Virus record (IMG/VR): IMGVR_UViG_3300031578_000045
Location: 1-55,410 of that record
Direction: 5' to 3' (one strand)
Length of the DNA stretch: 55,410 bases
Source: a virus
Shown here piece by piece: positions 41,607-50,273 of this stretch (its first letter is position 1; each line of letters starts with the position of its first letter). The translations under genes and the position numbers were made by a program. The notes below the pieces were generated by a model. It was not told where the DNA came from. It was given only the letters and a program-made list of their open reading frames with translations, and searched no databases.

Positions 41607-42491
41607 ATGGAAAGTGATTTTTTTAATAAGGTAAAGATTATTGTCAATGATGATGATAACGAAACTTACCACGGCAAAAAAGAATATATTTCGGCATCTG
41701 GATTAAAGAAAATAAAGATTAGCCCGCTACACTTCAAAGAACAGCAGACAAAGGAAACCGAAGCTTTATTATTCGGTTCTGCTTATCACACATATATTTT
41801 AGAGCCTGATTTATTTGAAAAAGAATATTTTATTTTTGACCCACTTAAAAGGCCTGAACCAGACAAAACATTTGCAAGCAACGCTAATAAAGAATGGAAA
41901 AATAATATATACTTACAATATCCCCACGTTATCGATGCAGATGATTTTAAGACTATAAAGGCTATGAAAGATCGTTTATTTAGGCACACATATACTAAAC
42001 ACCTATTGACAAAAGGAATAGCTGAAAGTAGCCATTATTATGAAATAGATACCAAATATGCCGGTAAAGTTAATGTAAAAATACGGCCAGATTATTTAAA
42101 ACCTAAAAAAAGAATAATTATTGATTTAAAAACTACTAATGATGCTTCGCTAGATGGGTTTACAAAAAATGCCGCTAAATATGATTACCATATACAAGCA
42201 TCTTTATATGCCGATTTAATGGAGCAAGAGGAAGGGGATAAAATGCCGTGGTCATTTATATTCGTAGCACAAGAAAAAACAAAACCTTATGCCTTTAATT
42301 TATTCGAGGCAAGTTCCCAGTTTATATCACAAGGTCGGTATGAATACGAAATGTTATTGATACTTTATAAGCAATGTATTGACAATGATAAATGGCCTGG
42401 GTATCAAGTTTATATTGAAAACCGGTTCGGTATTAATCAATTATCTTTACCAATTTGGGCAATTAAAGAAATTAATTTTTATAACCATTAA
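41607..42491 (+). CDS. RecE-like PD-(D/E)xK exonuclease
   Basis: 294 residues. It matches phage exodeoxyribonuclease VIII-like proteins: ISASGLKKIKISP, then LLFGSAYHTYIL (His61), then KIRPDYL (Asp162), IIDLKTT (Asp173, Lys175) and YHIQASLYAD (Gln197). It makes 3' single strands for the RecT annealase encoded next. Operator palindrome and shared motif upstream. Confidence 0.85.
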   Translation: MESDFFNKVKIIVNDDDNETYHGKKEYISASGLKKIKISPLHFKEQQTKETEALLFGSAYHTYILEPDLFEKEYFIFDPLKRPEPDKTFASNANKEWKNNIYLQYPHVIDADDFKTIKAMKDRLFRHTYTKHLLTKGIAESSHYYEIDTKYAGKVNVKIRPDYLKPKKRIIIDLKTTNDASLDGFTKNAAKYDYHIQASLYADLMEQEEGDKMPWSFIFVAQEKTKPYAFNLFEASSQFISQGRYEYEMLLILYKQCIDNDKWPGYQVYIENRFGINQLSLPIWAIKEINFYNH

Positions 42492-42502
42492 TATTTATAA
42501 TT

Positions 42503-43318
42503 ATGACAAATCAAAGTAATTTACCATCAACACAAGAGAGAGAGAAAGAGGTAAAGACCTTAGTTTTTTCTGCTCAAAAGCAATTTGAGGCAACAACAAA
42601 AAGTATGAATTTTATAAAAGAGGCCGGGTTTGCTATTCAGATTTTAACTAATAACCAATACTTGGCGAAAGCAGACCCTAACAGTATTAGGCATGCGGTA
42701 GCTAATATTGCACAAACAGAATTAACACTTAACCCGGCATTAAAATATGCTTATTTAGTGCCAAGGAATTCTAAGGACGGTTTAAAATGTATCCTTGATA
42801 TATCTTATATCGGTATGATTAAGCTGTTAACAGATGCAGGGTCAGTAAAAAATATTGATGCTGGTGTTATTTATTCTAATGATGAGTATGACTTTAGACG
42901 AGGGAATGATCCTTATTTTAAACACAAGCCGGCTTTGTCTAAACGTGGTGATATGATGGGTGCTTATGCTATTGCTTTTTTAAGGGATGGAGGTTTCCAG
43001 TTTGAGATTATGGGGAAAGAAGAAATTGAAAAAGTAAGGGCAACATCTGAAAGCTGGAAAAATGAAAAGGGCCGTCAATATTCGCCATGGGAAACATGGA
43101 CTGATGAAATGTGGAAAAAAACAGTATTGAAGAGATTGTTCAAGCTATTGCCTAAAACTCATTTTTCTGAAACGCTTATCGCTGCTATATCTAACGACCA
43201 TAATAATGAAATGTCAGATTTAAACGAAGAATCGAAACATGAGCAATGGTTTTCTGATGTTCAAGAAATACAAGAAATCAAAGAAGAAACCCAACCTAAA
43301 CAAGAAACAAACAAATAG
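42503..43318 (+). CDS. recT: RecT single-strand annealing protein
   Basis: 271 residues. ANIAQTELTLNPALKYAYLVPR, CILDISYIGMIKLLTDAG, SKRGDMMGAYAIAFLRDGG and SPWETWTDEMWKKTVLKRLFKLLPKT are the core of the RecT/Bet-type annealase of phage recombination. It follows the nuclease by 11 nt, as in RecET pairs. Confidence 0.92.
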   Translation: MTNQSNLPSTQEREKEVKTLVFSAQKQFEATTKSMNFIKEAGFAIQILTNNQYLAKADPNSIRHAVANIAQTELTLNPALKYAYLVPRNSKDGLKCILDISYIGMIKLLTDAGSVKNIDAGVIYSNDEYDFRRGNDPYFKHKPALSKRGDMMGAYAIAFLRDGGFQFEIMGKEEIEKVRATSESWKNEKGRQYSPWETWTDEMWKKTVLKRLFKLLPKTHFSETLIAAISNDHNNEMSDLNEESKHEQWFSDVQEIQEIKEETQPKQETNK

Positions 43319-43323
43319 AAATT

Positions 43324-43875
43324 ATGAAAACAATTAAAGTAACCGATAAAATGTATAATTTCTTAATTGGATTATCCAAGGAATTAAATACACAAAATCA
43401 TAGATGTACTGCTATGCCTTATTTTTTTCAAATTAGAACTACTGAACAATGTGCTGCTTACCCTGGACAAGGTGGTGAGATTTGGGTAAACGGTGAGGGT
43501 GACGAATTGGAGACTGAGGAAGAAATGAGAGAATTTATACAGCAGTACATTTATGAGAATGACGAAAGTATAAGCCACATTGATGATGATGAAGCTAAAA
43601 AAGAGGCTAAAGTAAAGGTTGATGAAATGGATGAATACGACATTGAAGAATACTTAGAAGAAACGCATAATAATTGGTGGAAAGTAAATGTAACGACCGA
43701 ACATAAATACCAAAACGCATTTTTGACAGAAAAAGCTTGCCGCGAACATATTAATTCAAATAAACATCATTACAGAAGCCCTGTTGATTATTTAACTTAT
43801 GCATTTAGAAATCCAGAATTAGAGAGGGTATTAAAATTTTTATGTGAATTAACAGGCGGTAAATTGCATAAATAA
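43324..43875 (+). CDS. Unknown acidic protein of the recombination operon
   Basis: 183 residues, 5 nt after recT. Strongly acidic middle (about 75-120). The C-terminus has many His and aromatic residues. Its position suggests an accessory role in recombination or replication. No family recognised. Confidence 0.55.
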   Translation: MKTIKVTDKMYNFLIGLSKELNTQNHRCTAMPYFFQIRTTEQCAAYPGQGGEIWVNGEGDELETEEEMREFIQQYIYENDESISHIDDDEAKKEAKVKVDEMDEYDIEEYLEETHNNWWKVNVTTEHKYQNAFLTEKACREHINSNKHHYRSPVDYLTYAFRNPELERVLKFLCELTGGKLHK

Positions 43876-43898
43876 CCATGGTAATTATAACGGTTAAT

Positions 43899-43920
43899 GT
43901 ATGGCAATGTTGCGCCATAC
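43899..43920 (+). repeat. Palindromic spacer near lipoprotein gene
   Basis: GTATGGC (43899-43905) pairs with GCCATAC (43914-43920). It is preceded by TAACGG (43889 region), like the spacers at 36-38 kb, and may mark a further inserted cassette. Confidence 0.4.
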
Positions 43921-43964
43921 TTAGAATTACGAAATTTAATATTAACACATAAATTAGATAAAAG

Positions 43965-44228
43965 ATGAAAACTTTAAAATTATTACAGCGCAATTTGCTA
44001 TACATATTGTTAACGTGCGTTTTGTCCGTTGGATGTGAAAGCAAAACAAGTACACCTGATGGAAATGACGGTGAAAAAGTTACAACTGGCTCTATAACTT
44101 ATTGTAGTGTAAGTGCGGTTGACTATTATAGTGGAGGAATGCACTACAAAGTATTTAACTCTGCCGCAGGTGATGTATTTGTAGTTAATATAACTAAAGA
44201 TAGTTTGATCGTGGCAAATGCACGTTAA
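43965..44228 (+). CDS. Lipoprotein, possible inserted cassette gene
   Basis: 87 residues. The signal ends in the lipobox LSVGC-E (Cys24), with a Ser/Thr-rich linker, then a beta domain. The stop is in CGTTAAC. It sits alone among replication and recombination genes, flanked by cassette-like spacers, and so looks acquired. Confidence 0.55.
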   Translation: MKTLKLLQRNLLYILLTCVLSVGCESKTSTPDGNDGEKVTTGSITYCSVSAVDYYSGGMHYKVFNSAAGDVFVVNITKDSLIVANAR

Positions 44229-44290
44229 CATACATATACAAAGGGGAAATGCACCTGTCTTACAAAGACTGGTAAATAAAACGTATTGAA

Positions 44291-44356
44291 ATGGTTTTAG
44301 CAAGGCTGGGTGCTACTTATTGGGAGTTAGGAATTGAAGATAAAAAACTAAAATAA
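44291..44356 (+). CDS. Short ORF, possible gene remnant
   Basis: 21 codons (MVLARLGATYWELGIEDKK...) overlapping the next ATG by one base. It reads like the C-terminal end of a protein. The rest may have been lost when the lipoprotein gene was inserted upstream. Confidence 0.25.
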   Translation: MVLARLGATYWELGIEDKKLK

Positions 44357-44709
44357 TGATAATAATAAATCCAGGATCAGAAAACAGAGGAGGTACATTT
44401 AAACAGGCACTAATAAATGCTGAAAGATGGTATAAAAATATAATAAAAGAATTTCCAGAGGTAACCATGAGCACGCACGAAGATAGGTGTGGTAATAATG
44501 GTAATTATGGTAATTGGAACTTTATTTTTACTCATGGTGTGACATTAAAAAGAGTTAATTTAGAAATACACGGATTTACTGATGAAGAATGTGAAAAGTT
44601 TCTTTTTTATCCTAGGGCATACTGGAATGGTAGCAGTACTGCTAATCCTGAAATCGAAGATTGGTTGACTGACGATTATACTTATAGGATAGTTTACGAA
44701 AAAAACTAA
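44356..44709 (+). CDS. Unknown protein
   Basis: 117 residues, alpha-beta, with CGNNGNYGNWNFIFTHGV and FTDEECEKFLFYPRAYWNG. Soluble. Coupled to the previous short ORF by TAATG. It is part of the recombination/replication operon. Confidence 0.5.
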   Translation: MIIINPGSENRGGTFKQALINAERWYKNIIKEFPEVTMSTHEDRCGNNGNYGNWNFIFTHGVTLKRVNLEIHGFTDEECEKFLFYPRAYWNGSSTANPEIEDWLTDDYTYRIVYEKN

Positions 44710-44713
44710 AATA

Positions 44714-44914
44714 ATGGAAATAGACATAAAAAAAATAATGGGAGAATGCCCTAAAGATCAATTTGAGGCATCGGCTAAAATGATTAAAGCACAGCAAGAA
44801 ATTTTAGAGGCTTTACATATAATGCAATCTACCATTGATTTTTTTGATGAACCTGAATGCTTGGATTACAATAAAGAACGAATGAAAATATTTTTAAATA
44901 AATATTGTAAATAA
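44714..44914 (+). CDS. Small helical protein
   Basis: 66 residues, helical, with two Cys residues in the N-terminal and middle parts. Its stop is followed immediately by the next start. Unknown. Confidence 0.5.
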   Translation: MEIDIKKIMGECPKDQFEASAKMIKAQQEILEALHIMQSTIDFFDEPECLDYNKERMKIFLNKYCK

Positions 44915-45355
44915 ATGAAACTTTTGGCTAAAATAAAGAACATAAATCTATTCATGAATTCTATAGAAACAATAGGTTTTGATGAGTTTAAAAAGATTTA
45001 TAAGCTTTCAGAAGGTGATTTTATAGAACTAACAACATGGAAAGAAAGGGACATAAACAAGCATAAAAAGTATTTTGCTTTAATGAATTCTACTTTATAT
45101 CACCTGCCTGAAGATTCGGAATATAGTAGTTTAGAAGTTCTAAGAAAAACAGTCCAAATATGTATCGGTAATTGTGATATAGCTTTCGATATGGATGGCA
45201 ACAAGCAATTACAAGCCAAGTCGATAAGTTTTAAGAACATGGACCAGGTAGCTTTTGACAATCTTTACGAAAAATCACTTAGTTTTATTTCTAAGGTAAT
45301 ATTAAAAGATATAGACTACGAGAGTTTTGTAAACGATATATTAAACTTTTATTGA
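44915..45355 (+). CDS. DUF1367-like phage protein
   Basis: 146 residues. ERDINKHKKYFALMNSTLYHLPE and the later SLEVLRKTVQICIG fit the phage DUF1367 family as I know it, often found near recombination genes and NinB-like functions. Role unproven. Confidence 0.55.
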   Translation: MKLLAKIKNINLFMNSIETIGFDEFKKIYKLSEGDFIELTTWKERDINKHKKYFALMNSTLYHLPEDSEYSSLEVLRKTVQICIGNCDIAFDMDGNKQLQAKSISFKNMDQVAFDNLYEKSLSFISKVILKDIDYESFVNDILNFY

Positions 45356-45356
45356 T

Positions 45357-45515
45357 ATGAATAATATATATACTTTATCAGAAGTGCGAGCTGCTCAAAT
45401 ATTAATGGAATCAGGTTATACTAGGTCTAGTAATATACATGAAGCCGCCAACGAATTAATATTATTAGCAGAGAAAATTAAAGCAGAGCGAGTTGTTTGC
45501 TTAATGAACACATGA
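45357..45515 (+). CDS. Small unknown protein
   Basis: 52 residues, helical, one base after the previous stop, overlapping the next gene by ATGA. Possibly DNA-associated by context only. Confidence 0.45.
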   Translation: MNNIYTLSEVRAAQILMESGYTRSSNIHEAANELILLAEKIKAERVVCLMNT

Positions 45516-45634
45516 GACTAATCAACTTCATAAAGTGGTACCTCAAGATATACAAACTAAGATATTTAGGTGCCAAGTACTATTCTGTTAAACAAAAACA
45601 TATAAAGTTAATCGCTAAAGTGATGAGCAGATGA
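45512..45634 (+). CDS. Small basic protein
   Basis: 40 residues, Lys/Tyr-rich, ATGA overlaps at both ends. The last codons (LIAKVMSR) recur as nearly the same DNA (AATCGCTAAAGT) near 45838, which hints at a local duplication. Confidence 0.4.
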   Translation: MRLINFIKWYLKIYKLRYLGAKYYSVKQKHIKLIAKVMSR

Positions 45635-45846
45635 GAAAGCCGTATGTAACATTAATCAGATTCAAAGGACCAAGGTATTATTATATATTATGGGGCCGAT
45701 ATTATACACAGATGGCAGCAATGCAAGGCAGGTGCGATCTTAAGCAGCTCTATAATTGCGATGTAAAGATAATGAGAGAAGATAGGAAGATTCGGGATAT
45801 TAATCTACTATGCACTAAGGGGTGTTATTATAAAAATAATCGCTAA
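45631..45846 (+). CDS. Small basic protein
   Basis: 71 residues, basic, rich in Tyr and Arg, with three Cys. Coupled to its neighbours. Unknown. Confidence 0.45.
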   Translation: MRKPYVTLIRFKGPRYYYILWGRYYTQMAAMQGRCDLKQLYNCDVKIMREDRKIRDINLLCTKGCYYKNNR

Positions 45847-45858
45847 AGTAATGAGTAA

Positions 45859-46224
45859 ATGAAACTAATACTTAATATGGCGTTTGTAACGCTTAACGAA
45901 TACATTCAGGCAGAGAGATCAAATAAATACAAATCCGCAGCAATAAAGGAGCAGTTAACAAACTCAGTTGCTTATTTATCGTTACAACAAAAGTTCAAAT
46001 TGCCAGATAAAAAACATGATATAATATTCACATGGTATAAGCCGAACAACAAAACCGATCATGATAATATTGCGTTTGCTAAAAAATTTATACTCGATGG
46101 CTTAGTTAAAGCTGGGGCACTAAAAAATGATGGTCCTAAATATATAGGCAACTTTCAAGATATATTCATACTTGATAAGGGCAGGGATTATATTAGCTGC
46201 ACCATAGAATTTATAGAATGTTAA
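45859..46224 (+). CDS. rusA: RusA-like Holliday junction resolvase
   Basis: 121 residues. TWYKPNNKTDHDNIAFAKKFILDGL (Asp67, Asp69) and LKNDGPKYI (Asp91) give the acidic triad of RusA, which cuts four-way junctions during recombination and packaging. Normal length. Overlaps the HNH gene by 7 nt. Confidence 0.88.
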   Translation: MKLILNMAFVTLNEYIQAERSNKYKSAAIKEQLTNSVAYLSLQQKFKLPDKKHDIIFTWYKPNNKTDHDNIAFAKKFILDGLVKAGALKNDGPKYIGNFQDIFILDKGRDYISCTIEFIEC

Positions 46225-46457
46225 AATACAAAAAAATATATCTTGATTATTTCGATTATATTGAAGAATATATACCGTGTGAAAAATGCTGGGGTAAGTC
46301 AGTTGATATACATCATATTAATGGGAGAGGTAATGGGAAAGATGTAATTGATAATTTAATGGCATTATGTAGGGTGTGCCATATAGAAGCACATTCGACA
46401 ATAAGCAAAAAAGAAATGCAAGAAATACATAATAAATTTTTAAACAATAAATTATGA
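46218..46457 (+). CDS. HNH endonuclease-like protein
   Basis: 79 residues. CEKC (21-24), IHHINGRGNG (His32, His33), NLMALCRVCHIEAH (Asn46, Cys51, Cys54, His55, His59) is a compact HNH fold with a structural zinc. It could be a nicking or packaging nuclease, and its place beside rusA suggests DNA processing. Confidence 0.8.
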   Translation: MLKYKKIYLDYFDYIEEYIPCEKCWGKSVDIHHINGRGNGKDVIDNLMALCRVCHIEAHSTISKKEMQEIHNKFLNNKL

Positions 46458-46726
46458 AAAGAGATAAATATATAAACTTCCTTAAATGGTTTAGAACCGA
46501 GGTATGTGAAGATACACCGATATACGATGAATATTTTGTTGATAAATATATGAAATACTGTGACGAAAGCGATAAAAAACTATTAATCAATTTTCTTAAA
46601 TGGAGAAAAGGCGAGCAATTGAGTAGCGAAACGATTACAGAGATATGTAACTTTTTAACAGATCAAAAATATGGGATTAAATGTGATATAATTACGAACC
46701 ACCTAAAGAAAAAATACTCGAATTAA
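46454..46726 (+). CDS. Small unknown protein
   Basis: 90 residues, helical, Lys- and Glu-rich, ATGA-linked to the HNH gene. Another open frame without a start (about 46690-46791) continues after it and could be read only after a frame change. Confidence 0.5.
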   Translation: MKRDKYINFLKWFRTEVCEDTPIYDEYFVDKYMKYCDESDKKLLINFLKWRKGEQLSSETITEICNFLTDQKYGIKCDIITNHLKKKYSN

Positions 46727-46791
46727 TATACGAACTTGAGAAGTTTACTATAGTCAATCAAAAGAAAAACCTTAAAAGATTGATAAATTAA

Positions 46792-46824
46792 TTTGTAATT
46801 GTCATTTATTTTTACTTACTTTAA
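46792..46824 (+). promoter_or_regulatory. Promoter of the helicase-methylase operon
   Basis: TTTG (46792-46795), 21 nt, TACTTTAA (46817-46824). The -33 context ATTAATTTG is the same as at 50788. Confidence 0.6.
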
Positions 46825-46842
46825 ATAATCAGTGGAACGATT

Positions 46843-46923
46843 ATGAACAATCAAAAAAATATAGCCCAGGGCGAGTTTACCAATCTTACCTCCGGTGAAC
46901 TGTTCCACCGCCCTGCGCTTTTT
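46843..46923 (+). promoter_or_regulatory. Leader peptide and attenuator-like hairpin
   Basis: A leader ORF starts at 46843 (MNNQKNIAQGEF..., 36 codons to 46953). Its DNA folds as nested stems: CAGGGCG (46867-46873) with CGCCCTG (46909-46915), and inside AGTTTACC (46874-46881) with GGTGAACT (46894-46901, one G-U). TTTTT (46919-46923) follows, 11 nt before the helicase ATG. The design suggests attenuation. Confidence 0.6.
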
Positions 46924-46934
46924 AAACTAAAATT

Positions 46935-48287
46935 ATGGAATATTCTGAATTAATAGAAAGCAAAAAACATTCCACAATAGATTATGGAATTAAGCCCTTA
47001 TGGTTACCAGATAAAATGTTTGATTTTCAAAAATATATTACTGAATTAATGATTAAAAAGGGGCGTTATGCTGGGTTTTTAGATACTGGTACAGGTAAGA
47101 CACTTATAGAATTAACTATTGGTAATAATTATGTTAAACATACAAATAAACCAGTACCTATAATAACGCCGTTAGCGGTAGCAGATCAACATTTAAGAGA
47201 AGCTGAAAAATTTGGAATCCCAGACGTTGAGCATACAAAAAACGGAAAATATACGAAAAAAATAATACTCATAAATTATGAGCGGTTGCATTATCTTAAC
47301 CCGTCAGATTTTGATTGTGTTATATTGGATGAAAGTTCCATATTGAAAAATTTTGATGGTAAAATAAGAGAGCAAATAACGTCATTTCTAAAAAAAGTAA
47401 AGTATCGTTATCTTTTTACTGCCACTCCTAGCCCTAATGATTTTGTTGAATTGGGTACTAGTTCGGAGGCTTTAGGTTATTTAGGTTATACGGATATGCT
47501 CGGAAGATTTTTTACAAATAATGAAGATACTATTAAGCCTCAAAATATTGGCACTAAATGGATATTAAAAGGGCATGCAGAAGATGACTTTTTTAAATGT
47601 ATCAGTATGCGTAAACCATCAGATTTAGGATTTAGCGATGAAAAACATATTTTACCGCAACTAATAACTAATTATAATGAAGTTATAAATACTAAACCTT
47701 TAACAATAAATGGTCAAATGCAATTATATGCTAATGTTGCTAAAGGATTTAAAGAGATAAGAGCCGAAGAAAAAGCCACAATTAAATTACGATGCGAAAA
47801 AGCTTATGAATTAACACAAGGGCATAATATTAGTGTTTATTGGTGTAACCGAAATGATGAGGGTGATTTATTGCAAGATATTGATAAAAATGCTTATCAA
47901 ATAAAAGGCAATATGAATCTAGAGAAAAAAGAGGAATTGCTTTTAGCTTTTATTGATGGAGAAATTAATAGGTTGATAACAAAACCTAAAATGACAGCTT
48001 TTGGATTAAACTGGCAGCATTGTAACCATACTGTATATTTTCCTACATTTAGTTATGAGCAATATTATCAAGCTATAAGAAGATTTTGGAGATACGGACA
48101 AACAAAACCAGTAATTGTAGACATAATCAATACTGATGGTCAAAAAAGGATTATAGATAGTATAAATGCAAAAATGATAAAAGCTAATAAATTATTCGAT
48201 AAACTTAATAGTACCCTTAATTCAGAATTTAAAATAAAAACAAAAGAATTTAATAAAAAAGTAATTAAACCATCATTTTTAAACTAA
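46935..48287 (+). CDS. SNF2/DEAD-type helicase
   Basis: 450 residues. Walker A DTGTGKT (50-56), motif II LDESS (131-135), motif III TATP (162-165), and the C-terminal region with QAIRRFWRYGQ as motif VI. It belongs to the phage SNF2-like helicases that are encoded next to DNA methyltransferases. Probably a DNA translocase in replication, repair or anti-restriction. Confidence 0.82.
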   Translation: MEYSELIESKKHSTIDYGIKPLWLPDKMFDFQKYITELMIKKGRYAGFLDTGTGKTLIELTIGNNYVKHTNKPVPIITPLAVADQHLREAEKFGIPDVEHTKNGKYTKKIILINYERLHYLNPSDFDCVILDESSILKNFDGKIREQITSFLKKVKYRYLFTATPSPNDFVELGTSSEALGYLGYTDMLGRFFTNNEDTIKPQNIGTKWILKGHAEDDFFKCISMRKPSDLGFSDEKHILPQLITNYNEVINTKPLTINGQMQLYANVAKGFKEIRAEEKATIKLRCEKAYELTQGHNISVYWCNRNDEGDLLQDIDKNAYQIKGNMNLEKKEELLLAFIDGEINRLITKPKMTAFGLNWQHCNHTVYFPTFSYEQYYQAIRRFWRYGQTKPVIVDIINTDGQKRIIDSINAKMIKANKLFDKLNSTLNSEFKIKTKEFNKKVIKPSFLN

Positions 48288-48291
48288 AACT

Positions 48292-49317
48292 ATGAAAGTA
48301 AAAGATCAATTACTTACAGATCAATATGCTATTTATAATGGTGATAACATGAGCGTATTACCTACATTAAATGAAAATAGTATTGATTTAAGTGTGTATA
48401 GCCCTCCCTTTTTAAGTCATAAAGGTAGCGGATTATATAATTATTCATCTAGTGAAATGGATTTAAGTAACTGCGAAACAAAAGAGCAATTTTTACAACA
48501 GTATGCTTTTATTATCGCTGAAATAGCCAGGGTAACAAAACCAGGTAGAATAAGTGCAGTACATGTAATGGAGGGCATTAATCAAAATGGGTCAAATTTT
48601 GACTTTCCACATGAAGTAGTTAAATTACACGAAAAATACGGGTTTCAATACAAAAATAGGATAAGTATATGGAAAGAACCATTAAAAGTGCGAATGCGTA
48701 CCATGGTAATGTCATTAATGCATAAGTTTATTGTAGAAGATTCTACCAATTGTTTTACAGCAAGTCCAGATTATGTTTTAATATTTAAGAAAAAAGGTGA
48801 AAATCAAATACCTGTAACACATCCTTATGGGTTAAAAAATTATGCCGGCGCTATTCCAATTTTACCAAATATGTTAACAGCTTTCAATAATGTTAATAAA
48901 ACAAAATTTAATGAAAATCAATTATGGCAATATTTAAATAATGAATATTATGATTCGAAAGAACCCAATAATAAATTAAGCCATTATATATGGCAGAGAT
49001 ATGCATCTAGTACATGGGATGATATTAGAATTGATGAGGTTTTACAATATAAAGAGGGCTCTGATGAAGATGATGAAAAACATATACATCCGTTGCAATT
49101 AGATGTTGTAGATAGATTAGTAGAATTATATTCTAATCCTAATGAAATAGTTTTAACGCCATTTATGGGTATTGGTACAGAAGTTTTTAGCCCAGTATCA
49201 CAAGATAGAAAGGCTCTAGGAATCGAGTTAAAAGATAGTTATTTTAAACAAGCTATTAAAAACTTAAAAGAAGTTAATTTAAGATTTAATAAAAACACAC
49301 AACAAAAACTATTTTAA
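48292..49317 (+). CDS. DNA methyltransferase (N4-cytosine or N6-adenine)
   Basis: 341 residues. Motif IV SPPF (37-40) and a C-terminal FxGxG motif (TPFMGIGTE, about 285-293) give the permuted beta-class order. Such enzymes use S-adenosylmethionine to methylate DNA and can protect phage DNA from host restriction. No cognate nuclease is adjacent. It lies 4 nt after the helicase. Confidence 0.85.
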   Translation: MKVKDQLLTDQYAIYNGDNMSVLPTLNENSIDLSVYSPPFLSHKGSGLYNYSSSEMDLSNCETKEQFLQQYAFIIAEIARVTKPGRISAVHVMEGINQNGSNFDFPHEVVKLHEKYGFQYKNRISIWKEPLKVRMRTMVMSLMHKFIVEDSTNCFTASPDYVLIFKKKGENQIPVTHPYGLKNYAGAIPILPNMLTAFNNVNKTKFNENQLWQYLNNEYYDSKEPNNKLSHYIWQRYASSTWDDIRIDEVLQYKEGSDEDDEKHIHPLQLDVVDRLVELYSNPNEIVLTPFMGIGTEVFSPVSQDRKALGIELKDSYFKQAIKNLKEVNLRFNKNTQQKLF

Positions 49318-49318
49318 T

Positions 49319-49639
49319 ATGAAAAAATTAATAGAACGATCTTATAAAGCCATAAAAGCAAGGGGGCTAATAAAAGAAGATACTACCTGTGAAGATTTCT
49401 ACAATAAAATGTGTGAAGAATTACGGGAAGCTCAATTGACACAAATGGATGGATTTGGTCAAGATAGCGAAAGTCATTATATTGAAGAGTGTATAGATTT
49501 AGCTACTGTATGCTTTATGCAGGTGTTACATTTAGGTTATAATCCTATAAAAGAGTTTGAAAAGGTAGTTATTAAGAATGAAGAGAGGGCAAGGAAATGT
49601 ATACTCGAAAATCAATCGAAACACATAAAGGAAGGTTAA
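49319..49639 (+). CDS. MazG-like nucleotide pyrophosphohydrolase
   Basis: 106 residues. EELREAQL (about 33-40) and YIEECIDLATVCFMQVLHLGYNP (about 57-79) form the EExxE/ExxD metal pattern of all-alpha NTP pyrophosphohydrolases. It may cleanse or adjust nucleotide pools or lower ppGpp during infection. Confidence 0.6.
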   Translation: MKKLIERSYKAIKARGLIKEDTTCEDFYNKMCEELREAQLTQMDGFGQDSESHYIEECIDLATVCFMQVLHLGYNPIKEFEKVVIKNEERARKCILENQSKHIKEG

Positions 49640-49806
49640 TTGAATTATCATTTGTAGACAAAGAAGGCAGGTTTCATAAATCAGTAGGCAAGATATATGA
49701 AACTGGTGATTTGGTAATGATTTTTGAAATAAACAAAGATGATCATTATATTTCTATGCCATACAAAAACATTTTAGACATTAATAAACCTGAGAAAGTA
49801 GTATAA
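49597..49806 (+). CDS. Small beta-rich protein
   Basis: 69 residues overlapping the MazG-like gene by 43 nt. Beta pattern with many charged residues, SH3-like. Unknown. Confidence 0.5.
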   Translation: MYTRKSIETHKGRLIELSFVDKEGRFHKSVGKIYETGDLVMIFEINKDDHYISMPYKNILDINKPEKVV

Positions 49807-49851
49807 ACAGTTCAAAAATGGTATATAAATTGTTCAATTAAAATTAATAAT

Positions 49852-50271
49852 ATGAGGAGTTATAATTCAGGAATACATAAAGCTATATTAGAAGAGCTTG
49901 TAAAAAAAGCGGCTAAATTTTATTCTATTAATCCTAATGATGTGTATAATAAAAGCCACAAACGTGAACTATCTGAAACAAGAAAAATTATAATGTTTTC
50001 TTTAAAATGTTTATATCCTAAGTTATCATGGGCTAATATAGGGGCGGTATTTATTAAAGACCATTCTACAGCATTATTGTCATATAAATCTATTAGTAAT
50101 TTAAGGCAAACTGAACCAAAACTTAATGAATTTATAGATATATTGATCGAAGATATGCGGGAATTTATAGATAATTTTAAGATCGCTTCATCAATTTTTC
50201 TATATGGTGATATTTATAATAAACACTTGGTATTTAAAGCTTTATTAGGTTATACTTATAACGGGGGTTAA
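49852..50271 (+). CDS. DnaA domain IV-like protein
   Basis: 139 residues. IIMFSLKCLYPKLSWANIGAVFIKDHSTALLSYKSISNL resembles the DNA-binding domain IV of DnaA, including the signature DHSTALLSYKSI (compare GxxDHTTVxxA). No AAA+ part is present. It may bind DnaA boxes, acting as competitor, helper or origin binder in phage replication. Confidence 0.68.
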   Translation: MRSYNSGIHKAILEELVKKAAKFYSINPNDVYNKSHKRELSETRKIIMFSLKCLYPKLSWANIGAVFIKDHSTALLSYKSISNLRQTEPKLNEFIDILIEDMREFIDNFKIASSIFLYGDIYNKHLVFKALLGYTYNGG

Positions 50272-50273
50272 TT

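Noticed and set aside
46218-46457. HNH gene as part of a cos-packaging system or homing intron
   Set aside because: It is 39 kb from the terminase genes and next to rusA, in an intact operon. No interrupted gene or intron border is visible.
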